A DNA stretch of 64,000 nt from Liolophura sinensis (lineage: Eukaryota; Mollusca; Polyplacophora; Chitonida; Chitonidae), in contig NC_088305.1 of NCBI RefSeq assembly GCF_032854445.1, positions 14,805,717 to 14,869,716 of the forward strand. Direction: 5' to 3'. The translations under genes and the position numbers were made by a program. This document shows positions 1-13,275 of the stretch, piece after piece. Below the pieces are notes generated by a model. The model saw only the letters and a list, made by a program, of their open reading frames with translations. It was not told where the DNA came from and did no database searches. How positions within the stretch are numbered: position 1 is the first letter of the stretch; each line of letters opens with the position of its first letter.

Positions 1-3000
1 ACTATGTCTCTGTTTTGTTTAAATTAAAATTGAAGACACTTGAAAATAGGAATGATTTATCCGAATGATTTACGCAACAGACAGATTTCAGTGATATCAT
101 TCAGTGATGACAGAGAAACTGAATCAAACTTGATTTATTAGAGGTTTATTCAAGTGACCACTTCTGTCTCAACGTTCGTCAGTTAATAAAACAAGATTCA
201 GCACTGACTTTGTAAAAACTTCCCTTCTGTAGAGAAAATGCACTACTATACAGTGACCTTACACAGATGTAAAGTTTTCTGATTTTTCTTTTCATTTGGC
301 AAAATTCAGAATAATTTTATCTGAAATATACTAGTTTGATGAAATGCCTCCGAGAGACTGCAAATAAACACAGTCCTAAAGTCTGGGAAACTGTTACCCT
401 AAAATCGCATGTTTGACATAGCATTCTGTCGTCAACAAATTAAGGAAGCACGTTAGTGTAATAAAAATAATCGCCTTCTTAATTTTTCCAAGCTGATATT
501 GCCAACTGGACAGATTACGTAATTTATTTTTCAAAGTTCCATGTCAAAAATACGGACGTTTTACATTTTTTTCGTTCTCAGAAATTTTATGCCTTTAGGA
601 AAATGACATGTGTTATAATTACTAAATTGGACTTTGGAAGCAATTAGTCGATTTCGTCATAAATTTGCAGATTTTTCTCCTGAGGCTCACCAAACATTGA
701 TGAAATGCATTCTGTCAAAGCGGTTACTTCATTAAGACATTGACAGTAAGTCCCATCAGCCAGTATCGGAATTGCAAATTGCGACTGTCTTTTTCTGCCA
801 TTTTAATAAGAGTTCGCGATCTTTATGTTTGAAGCGATCAATAGGCGTGTATCGACATTACGATTCAACCAGCCCTGAAGTTCGCTGCCAATACTTTTTG
901 TCTTTAGACCACTGACTGTCTTGAATAATTAGGGAAAAGGGAAGAGAAATCGAAAGCATGTGAGATATCCCATACATCAGTAAACCAGGAAGCTATTATT
1001 CCTTAGCCCCTAGTATGTTCCTTCGTTTTCACGCATATTCCCCAAAACGCACATCGCTGTACAAATCAGACACGACGCCTGGTAACATGATATTGCCTTA
1101 ATATTGGAACAGTCTCCGGCTATCGGCGGCTGGTTAATTTAATGTATGCTGCTGCCTCACAGAAACACTATTCCAAAGACACTAAACACAATACTTCAAC
1201 AAATCATGATGTACCCGTGATGTTAGAATAACCTCACAGAGACACCAAATGGCTCATTGTAATGGCTTACTGACACCTTGACAAAGATCCACTGCACTTG
1301 AATCTTTGGTAGATGTATGCGAGACTTTTTGCATACGAAGACGAACATTAATGAGCAAGGACACGCAATAATTGGACCGGAAGCCATAACACACAGAATG
1401 AAAAACCGACTGAGAGTAAGTTGAATAGACTGTATCTTTGCAATCCTCTGTTATTTTTCGAAATTCAGCTTGCTCAAAATTTCTGACAAACGTCCAAACA
1501 GAACGCCTGGGTGCACACATGTACAGAAGCACCAAACACCCTAGTCGGGCTAAGTGAAACACAGGAACTAAGCTGAGATCAAACTATTTGTGCATAGGAC
1601 TGCGTATGTTTTACATTATTCCATGGTCTTGTATGGTCCTGTATTTCATTGTATAACGCCTCTGTTGAAGTAAAATGTCCCCAAACGTCCACGCTTTCTC
1701 TTCTGGGAATTACAACAATTAATTGAAGGTAAGACCAGATGTTTATTCTGCCTAAAGAGAAAGAAAATAAAACCGACATTCCACTAGTGACCTAATTCAC
1801 CAGAATCGGTAAACTTTAAGAAACTTCTTACTGTAGCAACTCCATCAATTCACTATTTTTCTAAGATCTCATAAACTATTCTTAAAGGTGCACTAACACC
1901 TAATTATTATGCATTACAAAGTCTAATCAAAAACCCGTTCACGAATTTTTCATTTTTGTAAGTGAATGCTATTCTCATTTACCAGTTCACAGGGCATTGG
2001 AATTGTCCACGGTAAAATCTGACACCGTTTGTTTCTACACTCAAAAAATAATTTCTTAAATTTAACAGAGAGTCTTTTATCTGAGTAATGCTAGAACGTA
2101 TTCTGTTGTCGCAGCGGATCATTCTGTTTAAAATAACACGCGTATTCCATTAATTCAACATAAATATTCTATTACACTAACAGGGTATTATGTTGACTAT
2201 TGTCACTGAATATTGTGTTGTATGGTTCTAGTATCACTTAGATAACAAACTTTGTGTTAAACAGATTTAGTTTTTGCGTGTAAGCCAGTGGTCTATTATA
2301 CATTGTGTGCAAATGTGAGTAGGACCGAAGCATTGATACTTGACTGTTACAGCATCTGACAAATTGTACATCTTTCCATGGTATATGTTTAAGTGTAAGG
2401 TGACAGAGGGAAAAAATCTTCTGTCGACAGGTCACGGCAACTGAATCTATGTAACCCAGTCAAAATATCCGCAGGTCCCCAAAATAACGGGCATTTCCTT
2501 CGAATGTTTAAAAATAGCAATCGACCATTAAGTATCGATGTGCTGATTTGGCAACCTAAACAGTATGTCTGCCCCGGAAGTCTGTGACGGGCGCAGATTG
2601 CCACGTGATAACGTTGAGCAGAGAAACTTTTAATGTACTCGTTTTACTTTCGCCACATTTAATTTTCTTTATCCTTCTAGCAGGAAGGTCTAAACACAAC
2701 TCTTTAAAAGCGAAAGCATCGTTGTTTTGTTATCCAATGTACACCTGATCTTGTCTGGCATGTCGATAGTCGAGCGCTGCCTTATGAATTAGAGGAAGTT
2801 ACGTCACCAAAGGCTTTCTGCGCAGCTGCGTTGTGATGAGTCTGCCTGACACTTGACAGATCGATCACTATGATTTCCCTGGGCGTATATTAAACTGCGA
2901 GGTGATGGAAGGGAGGAAATGTTACCGCCGACATTTCACGAGAAGTAACACCTCATAATAGGCTAGGCCTGATGAAACTACCCATTATATCGCCAAATAT

Positions 3001-3450
3001 AGAAGAGTATGTTTTGATTGAAATAACCCAAAGGGATTCAATTCTTATAAGAATACAAATTACAGATGTTCCAGGATATCTACAACAGTCTATTTTGAAT
3101 ACACAATCATCAAAGCAATAAAATCGCATTGGAGCCTTACATACAGCCTTCGTACTTTACATGTGCCGTAGAGCAGATTGAAAGAAGATTGATAGATTGA
3201 AGCCGAAAGATTTTTGGTTGGATTTCTGGAATGTGTTTCTCGTAGAAGACATATACAAGAAAGATAGCCAGAAAACAGGTTAGTTGTTTATTACACAGCA
3301 TGACTAATCCAGTAAAAACCGCAGTTGGGCCTAGTGGCGCTTGTCATCTGCCTTGAATCCACATCACCACATAGAGGTGCCAGGAGGAGATAACTTCGTC
3401 TGATCCCGAAACACTCAACGAAACCAATCCTTTTCTGGTTGACAGATAGA
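1..3450. other. AT-rich non-coding stretch, no gene recognised
   Basis: Six-frame reading gives only short open frames of low-complexity composition with no family I recognise. No tandem repeat, SINE piece or promoter stands out. It is probably intergenic or intronic. Confidence 0.5.
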
Positions 3451-4012
3451 TTAAAGGTGAAGAAAACATAAAAATGACATAGTCCAGATGAAAGAGTGCG
3501 AAAAGTTATTCCTAAATGTGGTCTGTAATATATTTTTCCGGAGAAGATACTTGAAAATAATTATTGTATGGTGGGTATTTGGGACCACCTTTTGATATTT
3601 ATAGTCTTTGTAATAATAATGTCATAAATAAGGATGTAACACAGGTTTAATAAATATTTTTGCACTAGAATTTGTTCTTTTCAGCTAACAAGTGTATTAA
3701 ACCTCGATTTGGATCATATTTATATTTTTAATATGTTCATAAATATTAAAATAATTTGGGTTAAATGCATATGTTTCGATATAAACAACAAATTTACATT
3801 CAAATAAATATATTAGACAAAAATCACATCCATATTTATAACATTATTATGCAACCACGATAAATACCAAAAATTGGTCCCAAATTCACACCATACAAAA
3901 ATATTTTCAAATACTTTTGAAATAATCCAAAGAAATAGTAAAAACCATATCTGCAAATCAGTTTTGACGCTCTTCCATCTGATTTTGGCATAATTTTTGT
4001 TTTCTTCTCTAA
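3451..4012. mobile_element. TTAA-bounded foldback MITE, copy 1
   Basis: The element begins TTAAAGGTGAAGAAAA and ends TTTTCTTCTCTAA, so the ends are inverted. The symmetry runs through the whole 562 bp: the left-half block around 3575-3660 (GGGACCACC, then ATAATAATGTCATAAATAAGG) reappears inverted around 3810-3895. It has no coding capacity. A near full-length relative of 561 bp lies at 49199-49759. TTAA target duplication is typical of the piggyBac superfamily, but that assignment is inference. The right-hand TTAA has decayed to CTAA. Confidence 0.75.
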
Positions 4013-7000
4013 GTGCCAGCGGCTCGTAACTTTCTTTCCACGGCACTTCTAGCTACTGGATTTCGCGGTTAGCAGACTATCTTTCAAACACTCAGCTCGT
4101 GCTTTGCCGGAACTTGGTGGAAGTTTGGATTTAAAACATGGCGGACTTTGTTTCGACTTCCTCCATTCAAAATTTTAGACGCCTGAATTACTGTTAAAGA
4201 TAGTGTTAAAGAGTCTACACTTCGTTTAAAGTACAATGTGGGACAGCCATGAAAACGTAAATTCCATATCATACGAGATCCATTCCTCATTCGTCAAGTT
4301 CAGGCATAAATAGCAGTTACAAAAAAAAATACAAATTAGCAAACCAAACATTCGAACTCGATGTAAAGTTACTGGTGGGCGGCATCGACACAAACATCTA
4401 AAACACTTGGAACTTGGCGTGATTACAATAAGGTGTAAGAAAAGTTGCTCTCGGATAACTGCGTACTGCGTACAACTGATATGTCTTCCGTTTTCATTTG
4501 AGTTCAGCCTAAAAATAAATGATGACGAGAGTGTTTCTGACAGTGGTTACCACGGGAGCAATAGAGCGCAATGCTTTAAAGGCCGCGATTATTTTTGTAC
4601 TAATAAAGACTGATGTTTATACTCATTATTTCAACAAAACCTTCATTTTTTTCTGTTGCTATGGCATTAAATCGAAACGCCACAAAAAGTCTCATCTCCA
4701 TCCATACCACAGTTTCTCTCCCGGCCTCTGGATTTTTACACGGATCCTGTTTCGCTTAGAAAGGCTGTCGGTGAAAATTTTATTAATTCTGCGATTGCAT
4801 GCTCTGGCGGTAGCACCTACAAAGATTCAATAATCCGTTCAGACCCAGTACATGACAAGTCTCACATCGAACAAAAAAGGACATTGTGCTAACACGTAAC
4901 GAGCAATACCCTTTTATAGTAGTTAAGAGTTGACAAGTCTTTCATGGGCCGAAAACAGCCGGCAAAGACTTCCTCTACCACAGAACGAAAGCCTGTGTAG
5001 CTCAACAGAGCTGACTGTATTTTTTTTCAATATCAAGGCTCGAGATACTGATAAAGGTAATTTAAATTCGTACTTCGAAGTTCGAAGCTTATGCTCGTGG
5101 ACTTGAGGGCTGCCGAAGTGGTTAAACTTTTTCAAATGAAACAGCCTGTTACAAAAAAAAAGTTATAAGGCAAGATTTGATAATTATCCAGAAATTGTGC
5201 GTGTGTGTGTGTGTTTCTTTTTTTCATTTAACATATATTTAGCACCTACAACCACATTGGTTGTCAGTGATGTCATCCGTACGTTCTCAACACTATACGA
5301 TATCCATAAGGAACGCAAAGAGGTATGACAGACGTATGCACGTGTCCGTGATAGTAGAGAGTCTTTGTTCTGGTTATTAATGCTGGTACACACAAAGCGT
5401 TACTTATTACCCAGTGATGAAATAAAAAGCCGCGCTGTATTACGAGACACTCTCTTTTCACATACGCCGTGTCGATTAACACACTTACCAGGTTTTCAGA
5501 AGAAACCTTAGAATTTTCAGTTTATACCAATGTTCATTGTACTTTTGAAAATCTTCGAAAAAAATGCATTTAACGTAATGATTGCATTGGCCTTGTAAAT
5601 TGAAGTTAAGGACTAATGTTTTCGGAGGTTTGCCGACAATGCCGATAGATTACGTCAAGTTTATCAACAGTTCCGGGTTCTTGGGGTCTCCAGGAGCATC
5701 CATCCACGTCAGCGAATTGTATGGGCCTTTTTTGGGATAAAATCATTCTGATGTTGTGGAGAAAGAAAAATCCGTGCCGATGGTTTACACAATTTTCAAA
5801 GATTACTATTCGGATATTGGATTTCAAAGCTCCAAATCGTGACAGTTTGGGTGACTGTTGTGAAATTTGATGGATTAACAGTACAGATAGTGGCTGATGA
5901 ACAATGTGTATTTATTTTGCTGGATTTGCTGAGACTTTCTTTGGAGGAAGTCACCTTCACGCTACTACAAAACAATCTCAGTCACTGTGTATTCAATCAG
6001 CTGGGAGTGAAAATCAATTAGAACGCCACTTTGGGGCCATCTTGCAACCTAATTCATCCATTAAAATGGCCTCTTTCGAAGAAACATTTGTTACCAATCT
6101 CTCCGCATTTGCCTGCAGCAATATCGGCTAAGAGAAGGCAATAATTTTAGATCGGAATACAAAAGTGTGAAAAGGAAAAAAATCTATTTGACAACTAAGA
6201 AGACTTAAATCCTGTTGCATAAACAGGAAAGGTATGGATAAATATTATGACTGGTTGAGAAAAGTAGACGAACAGGCAGTTTCACCATGCCTGCAATTGC
6301 AAATTTTATAGTCAGTGGATGACAATAATTCACGTTTGCCATAACAGTTTTTACTGGCTTTCTTTTTTGCGTCAACTCCTCATTCTACCCTTTTCCCACA
6401 GAAAAGTCATTTTCCACTACATTGCTTTTCAATGATACCGCTTGCGTAATATATAACTTTTTCTGGCACGGATTGACGTCTTACAAAAGACGGTCGATTA
6501 CAACTTCCACTTCTGCTGGTTATCTGTCGGTACCCAGCAACTGCGGGGGCAAGTAATTCTCTTCAAAGGGGCAATGTATGGCCACATACCACACCAACCG
6601 CTGTTTCTCTACAAGTCCCTAGCTGTGGTTCTAGCCTTCTACTTTCAGATTTATTTCCTTCTAATGAACAATATATCCATATTTCACTTATATCATTGTT
6701 ACTAGTTTCCAAAACTGACGACATGTAATTAACCTTAAAGAGTAGTGTTTACAAAGCGTAATAAGTAGACGTTTTATATCTCTTTTTACTGATGGCTGTT
6801 GGCTAAGCTTTCATAAGAGGCTCATCCTGCAAACAATTATTCAAAATATTTGGACATAAATTCCTAAAATTTTTGCTAGAGAAAAAAAGGGTTATAATCA
6901 AATAGTAATGTATCAAGTACATAACAGTAAGACTCTTACCCTGCAGATAAAGATATATCTGCATATTGATTTCATTGAACTTTTTCATTGAACACGAGTT

Positions 7001-7014
7001 CACAGAGGTATATA
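4013..7014. other. Non-coding stretch, no gene recognised
   Basis: Unique AT-rich sequence with short chance open frames. Two small things were noted. A start-like ATGGCGGAC context at 4138 on the plus strand opens a 19-codon frame without a good splice donor. A short GT run lies at 5199-5216. Nothing else is supportable. Confidence 0.45.
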
Positions 7015-7200
7015 TGGGCCGAAAAAATCGTGCAGATGGTGAAAGTGGGGATAAGTGCAACACCCTAATATAAGCAGTGAATCGCTGTCTTCCCATGGTG
7101 AAAGTGACAACGAAGCCAGCTATCAGAATAACCCCTGATAAGCCACCTTGACTGTCATGGTTTAGTAGCCATGGGTTAGGCATGACGCGCTATACTGCTT
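7015..7200 (-). mobile_element. Possible tRNA-derived repeat, degenerate
   Basis: Read on the minus strand, the segment carries TAGTGGCCAAGCAG, which resembles the A box of a Ser/Leu-type tRNA, followed by a GCGCG stretch. I see no clear B box. The rest is non-coding sequence containing the near-repeated phrase CACTTTCACCAT. It may be an old SINE of a different family from the main one in this window. A single copy is seen here, so the call is weak. Confidence 0.25.
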
Positions 7201-10200
7201 GGCCACTAAACACCCGTCACCCGCCCTTCTTGTGCTGAAAATGTCACACTTTTGCAGAAGAAATATTAACAAACTGACCAAGAACGATCAAAGAGCTATC
7301 CTGTGAATGTATCCTGAGTCAAATGTTAAATGGACATGAATATAAAACGCGAAAAAGGTTAACTGTACAATAGGTGTCCATGAAAATATCTAAGACAGAT
7401 TCATCTTCGTGTACATAAGATTACAGCAACTCTAATACCATACTTTGCCCTCACATGTAGAACAAATATATGGTGTATCTTTCAGTTTGTTTCCATTTGC
7501 TCATTAAATTTCTTTAACTGGCAAGCAATTTTCATGCGCAATGGAACTTCGCTTAGACTGTGAAAGAATCAGCGCTGGTTATTTGAGAGAGAGAGACCAT
7601 GACAATTGGATAAAGCTTCTTCCTTACTGTTGAGTTCAGTTTTATGTACGGTAACTTACAAATAATGTTACGTTGAACACACAATGGCAATCAGTTTCGA
7701 TTGTATTTGCCTTACAACAGACCATGGATTCACAGCGTAGTACATTTACACAATCTGACTAAATTCATAAATATTGTTTTCATTGTGTTTCGGTTGTTTT
7801 GGAGATATTTTAACTTTTATTGCCTAAGTGTCCATTAAACAGCTGTACATGGCTTCAGCAAAGATCATTAATAACGGATGCAAAAATTACATTGCTTTCT
7901 GAATAGTGCGTAGAACCATTACTACCAGAGAGCGAGGTGTAGGTGTGTCCACAAGGGTCTGTAATACTTTAGAGAGACGAGGTGCAAATAGCATGGCATT
8001 TGTCGTTCAGAATCGGAGGCGATAATGGTGCAGGGGCTCGGAGATATAGCACGGTGTTTAAAAGACTGGCCTTATTTATCTCTGGGAGGAAAATTGTCCC
8101 AGCCAGGGGCATTGGATGATAAACCCCTCTATCAAACTTCGTCTACCCCCATCCCCAACGAGTCGAGAAAAATCAATGCCACTAATCGTAGAGATTGTTT
8201 GTTCGCAAAGGCTGAGTGTTCTCAACCTATTACATTGAGGTACATAACATTTGGCATCGTTGAATGAAATTTCACCTTACTATCCTTGCCAAGAATCGAT
8301 AAATCTTCCATCGGATCCATGAGTCTTGAGACGGCTAACCTCTTTCAACAAGCCGTATCTTGAGCGGTATTGACGTCTGGCCTGACATGACATGTGTTCC
8401 AATCTGCGCTCTGATATCCCGATACTTCTGCTTTGCATGACTGCATCCCGCACAAAGTTTCCTCGGGAGCTCAATAACCAACGGTCAACCCGAACAGCTC
8501 GCAACTCCATCGGGTTTCTCTAGTCCTATGCTAACACAGACAAAACGAATTTGTTCTTGAACAGCAGAACGCCATGAACACGAGTCTTCGATCCACATTT
8601 GATTGCATGACTTAATTTTTTAAACAAAAATTTGTGTATGATAGTTAATTGTCAAATCTGTCTGCTACAACATCCTTGTGTTTCACCTTGTGCCTCACCT
8701 GGTTTTCCATGGGCAATTTGTGGCCGCAAAATTCAAATGCACAATAACAAATTAACAGTCCTTACAAGGAGAACGCAAGTAAGATTTCCTGACATCTTTG
8801 AAGAAGGATATTTGGCAGCAAGCGCTTCCGAACTATATAAGTTCCCTTAACGTGAAAGGAGAAGCTGTCACCTTTGAGTGTCCAAGGGACCAAGGTGCTA
8901 AATTAATCATAGGAAAAATCTTGGGGAAAATTTGACATGTTTTGATTTTGTGACACTGACACGTTTCGATTTTGTTACAATGACATTTCGCTGTTTTATG
9001 TCTTGTTTTTTTTTTTTTTGGTTTTTTTTCAAGTAGGTGGGTGTTTTGCTGATGATCAGAGAGTGATTGTTATCAGTGTCATTGTCAATACACCTGGACG
9101 CCGACATATACATTTATAAGTGAAATGTAAGTGAGTTCGACGTAAAACAACAACCCAATGAACAAACAAACAAACATACCTAAATGTATTTTCCTAAGAT
9201 AAATACAATGTAAGCGAGACAGGAGTTTTCGAATAAAATCTCCATTGCCATGAGGTAAATCTGCTTTGGTGATATTCTGCCTTGGGTAATGTCTTCACCG
9301 GAAAAATACAACAGCGCAGGGGTGCACAAAATTTTATACCTAGCATTAAATTATACAGTCTCTGTTTTCTGTTTTTAAGCAGAAATAAACTAAATTTCTA
9401 TATTTCCTGTAAAAACTAAACATCAACTTGTGTTTTTATAATGAAAACATAATATCATTGACTGCAGTAAGACTGGGATACAGCTTTCCACTCAAAAAGA
9501 CACGTAACTCTGATCGTTAGCGTACCCCTGATCAATCACAGAATTAATCTCCACCGCTATTATCCGCCCTTGTTAACCAAGGTCAAAACAAATAGCCGAT
9601 ATTTAACCGCAAATCCTGTCCGGGAAAATAACAATGACCCCCTGTGGCTCACAAAATCGGAACGCGAAAACCACCCAGGCGATCTAACGATCCACGTCAC
9701 ATGAACGACGCCGGTGGTTAAACTGCATCGACGCTCAACGAACCAGTCTGTTTGGACATGCGCAATCGATTCACGTGGCATGGAAGAATTTGCAAGAATT
9801 CCTTCTTCCACTGGAAATTCGAGACTCGACCAACAAAGATAATTTGATCGACAGGCTTTTTACTAGGCAGGAAATTCTTGTCCGACTTCGCATAAAACAA
9901 TAAGCTGTGATTCCGGATTTTTTTTTCTTTTTTACTAAAAAGATTCATATGAACTCTGTTTAATTACTGTACTGCTGATTCGTATATAAACTGATTTATT
10001 GATTGGTGAGTGAATCGCTGGGTTATGCAAACCCAATTCCATGCCCGGACCGTAACCTACCTAAAGACGAACCAGTGTAGTCAGATTCTGGCTGACGCTC
10101 GACTGTTTTGGTGCAAAGAAATAAATATCTATAAAAATTCTCATCATCATTACAATCAATTAGTGGTCAAAAAAACTAGTTAGGACTGGCCATTTTAGCC

Positions 10201-11824
10201 ATGGATGACAAATTAAATACTGTCTGATCGTTACCACATGCGAGTCAGATAGCCCAGAAGACAGACAAGGCAAGTGGACTCCATTGTGAAAAAAAGGAGA
10301 GAATTGAACATGCCTTTAAAAGTCACTGACAACAAATTATTCTAACGTGGTACCACAAACGAAGCGGGTAGTAATTTCCCCACAATTCACCCAGTATGGG
10401 ACTTTACGCTGGATAGAGTTCGCTGTTGGAAAAATAAGAATATCCCAGTAAGAAACTTCCTGTGAAATCCTGAACAATGAGAGACAAATTAATAGCCGCC
10501 GTAACAACGACACGCACGCATTAATACCTGCCAAAGAATACAACTGGAATTACTGTGGTAATATTGCATGCATTGAATTGCTGTTCATGCGATATCGTTA
10601 CAATACAGATTAAAACAGCCCAGAGTCGGGTGCATAACTGTGAATGTAACGACCGTACTATTACACCCGTGCAACCGAAGTAGCAATCAGTTATTCGAAA
10701 CACACTCTTGCTCAACTCAAGTGATTCATTTATTAATTTTTGCTACAAACGGCTGATAATGAACGTCAAGTCCGTGACCCGATCATTTGTAATGCGAAAG
10801 GATTTTAATCAGGTCCTGTTTTTGTATTCCTCACTGTAACAAAAATCCTAAGGAATCTTCGAACAGGATTCCGCACAAAATTAAACCTGCACATAAAAGA
10901 AAAGAACGCACGGTATGGGGAACATCAAAATACTAGATGTGGCCATCATCACTGGGCCAACTACGAGATGACACTCAAAACACAGCCTGCGGGATATTGT
11001 AATTTCGTCACGCACAGCTTGTTGACGTTCTCTTCACTCGTCGTGTTGTGGTAATGAAATAAACATCGCCAAACGTACAATCGTTAAACACTCCGCATTA
11101 AAATCGCCAGATAGCGTCAATGGGTTTTAAAGCAGTGTGAAATTCACTGTTATATATAGACTACATGGGGTAGTACAAGCAAAGAGCGACCACCGTGTAA
11201 TAGTTGACAAATGGTCACATGTAACGGGTAAAATATTCATGTCAGTGCTTACAAAGTAACGATTTGAACACCCTCTAGCACCATGGCCATGGTGGAATTA
11301 GGTAAAAAGGAGCAGTTATGTTAACTACAATACAACAGACGTTATTGGTCTAGAATTACTCAAATTCTTGGTTGACGTCACATTTAACAAATAATAGCAT
11401 GAAAACAATATAACCGTTCACAAAGCAACACACCTTACCTTTCGTAGTATCGGTTGTGAATTCGTGAGCATGTCCTGTTATCTCCTGATTATGTTAATGT
11501 ATCAACATCGAATTTTCGTGTACGAATTGAATTTAACGGACATCTTAGGCGAGTATACGCTAGATCAATGCCAAGGGCAAGTCTGCACAAAATTACAGAC
11601 ACAGTACAAATGGAAAACAAAGAATAAGTAAAATTTTGCCCAATATACGTAAGTGTTTTTCTTTATATATTAGTAAGACGGTTCAAATTCCATTCTCAGC
11701 CAAGTGAAACACTTTTAAGGTACTTTTGCTTTGGTCGACTATATTCACAATCCAGCTAAACGAGCAAACATTAACCCTGCCAACCTGGTTATAGTGTATA
11801 CTGTCACGTGACTGATGGCCTCAC
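7201..11824. other. Non-coding stretch, no gene recognised
   Basis: Mostly AT-rich unique sequence. Two GC-richer patches (8020-8520 and 9540-9850) open frames of 76-83 codons on either strand. They lack splice signals, recognisable motifs or similarity to each other, and I read them as chance. Confidence 0.4.
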
Positions 11825-11886
11825 CTTGATGAATGAATGAATGATTATGGCTTTACGCCACATCGGCAATATTTCAGCCATATCGT
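11825..11886 (-). mobile_element. SINE 3' tail fragment, second family
   Basis: On the minus strand this reads CGATATGGCTGAAATATT, then GATGTGGCGTAAAGCC, ending in an ATTC microsatellite tail. The layout matches the 3' end of the main SINE in this window (GAAATATT, GAGTACGGCGTAAAAC, A-rich tail) but the bases differ. It therefore looks like a separate family with a homologous 3' module. The head is absent, as in a 5'-truncated insertion. Confidence 0.55.
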
Positions 11887-13275
11887 GGCGACCTCACCTT
11901 GATGGCAGCGTTGAATGCAACATTCTACAAAAATAAGCCACAGCTATTAATATTTAATATATTTAATTAGATAAAAGGGTTTATCCATAAGGTTGAGACA
12001 TCAATGGAGGAAACTATATACGGGCTGGCTTTTGAAATACACCACATCCAAATTTAAGCACGGGCAGGTGCACGACATGCATGCGCGTGACATGCACGTG
12101 CTAACGGTTTTAACAATTCTTATGACAGGTTGTGGATAGACTAATTTCTTTTTATTCTTAACTTTATTCTTTTACCCTTATTCAACCTTATTTTTGGGAA
12201 ATATCAACGCGAGCTAGACTGGCCGTTATTTTTTAATCGTTCTCTTGGAACCGTTCAGAAAGGGAGAAATCATCGTCGTCATGATGTGGCACAAATTAAA
12301 CTAACATCCGATGCTACACCCGTTGTAGATAAGCTACATAGAGAAAGTTATACGTAACAGAAAAAAGACATTCTTTGGCTTAGGAAAATGGAACTGTTGG
12401 CGTGAAAAGAGAGGGTCTATTCAGGCGTACCACTATAAAGCTATGTTCAGTACTTATAACAGAAGGATAGACTAATTGCATTTCGATGCTGATCTTTTTT
12501 CGCACTGGTGAACAAAGCCTCTTTAACGGCCAACAAGCTTGGGACAGATTTTCCAGGCGGTCGGGTTGATAGAAGTGAAAACACACGGGGTAATTTGTTT
12601 TATGGATTATGACCAATCCAACGAGTATCGTGTGACAAGTCTGAACGTGAAGTGGTGATTACTTCCACCCCAGACTTAAGCAATAACGAGTTTAAACCAC
12701 CGGTTTTGTTCCGGATCGTTCGGAAAGCCGCTCTCTATTTGAGATAAAATGCAACATGGCGGACCCCTTGACAACCTCTGCGGCCTATCGGACAGCAGAG
12801 TAGCGTCACGTGATTATCCGACAGTTCATGATGGCAACAATTACGACGGCTTTCTACCAATTTGGTTCTGGTATTGACCCGTACCGTCTGGCCTACGGTG
12901 CCACAAGAAAAGTCTGTGCAGCCTTTTTATGTGAGCCTCTCTCGTTGGTAGTGATTTCTTAAGTTTATAACTTGATCTCTTTGAAGGGAAAACGATAGCA
13001 TTAATAAGAAGGCCTGTACGAAATCCTCGTGGCTGACACATCAGTAGACGAACATCTTCATTCCGTACTCATTTCAATCTTTTTGGTGCACCATATCTAC
13101 TCAATTAGAGGATAAAAATGGGAATATTCTCTCCAGTTAGTCAGGATAGACAATAATTCATGACTTTAGCCAGAAGTTTCTTGCATGGTCTTATGCCATA
13201 TCTTGGCAGGCGTTTTCTATGAGAATAGTCTTTTATGTTCCGTACTGTTATAACCTAGACTATAAAATGCACTAA
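11887..13275. other. Non-coding stretch with a GC-richer patch
   Basis: No gene is recognised. The 12690-12830 patch is richer in CpG, and at 12755 on the plus strand it holds a good start context (CAACATGGCGGACC) opening 15 codons before a stop. It could be a first exon or promoter, but no clear donor follows. Confidence 0.35.

Noticed and set aside
6803-7183. 126-codon minus-strand open frame
   Set aside because: It overlaps a SINE-like segment, lacks domain features, and the GTAAGA site inside it has no matching acceptor.
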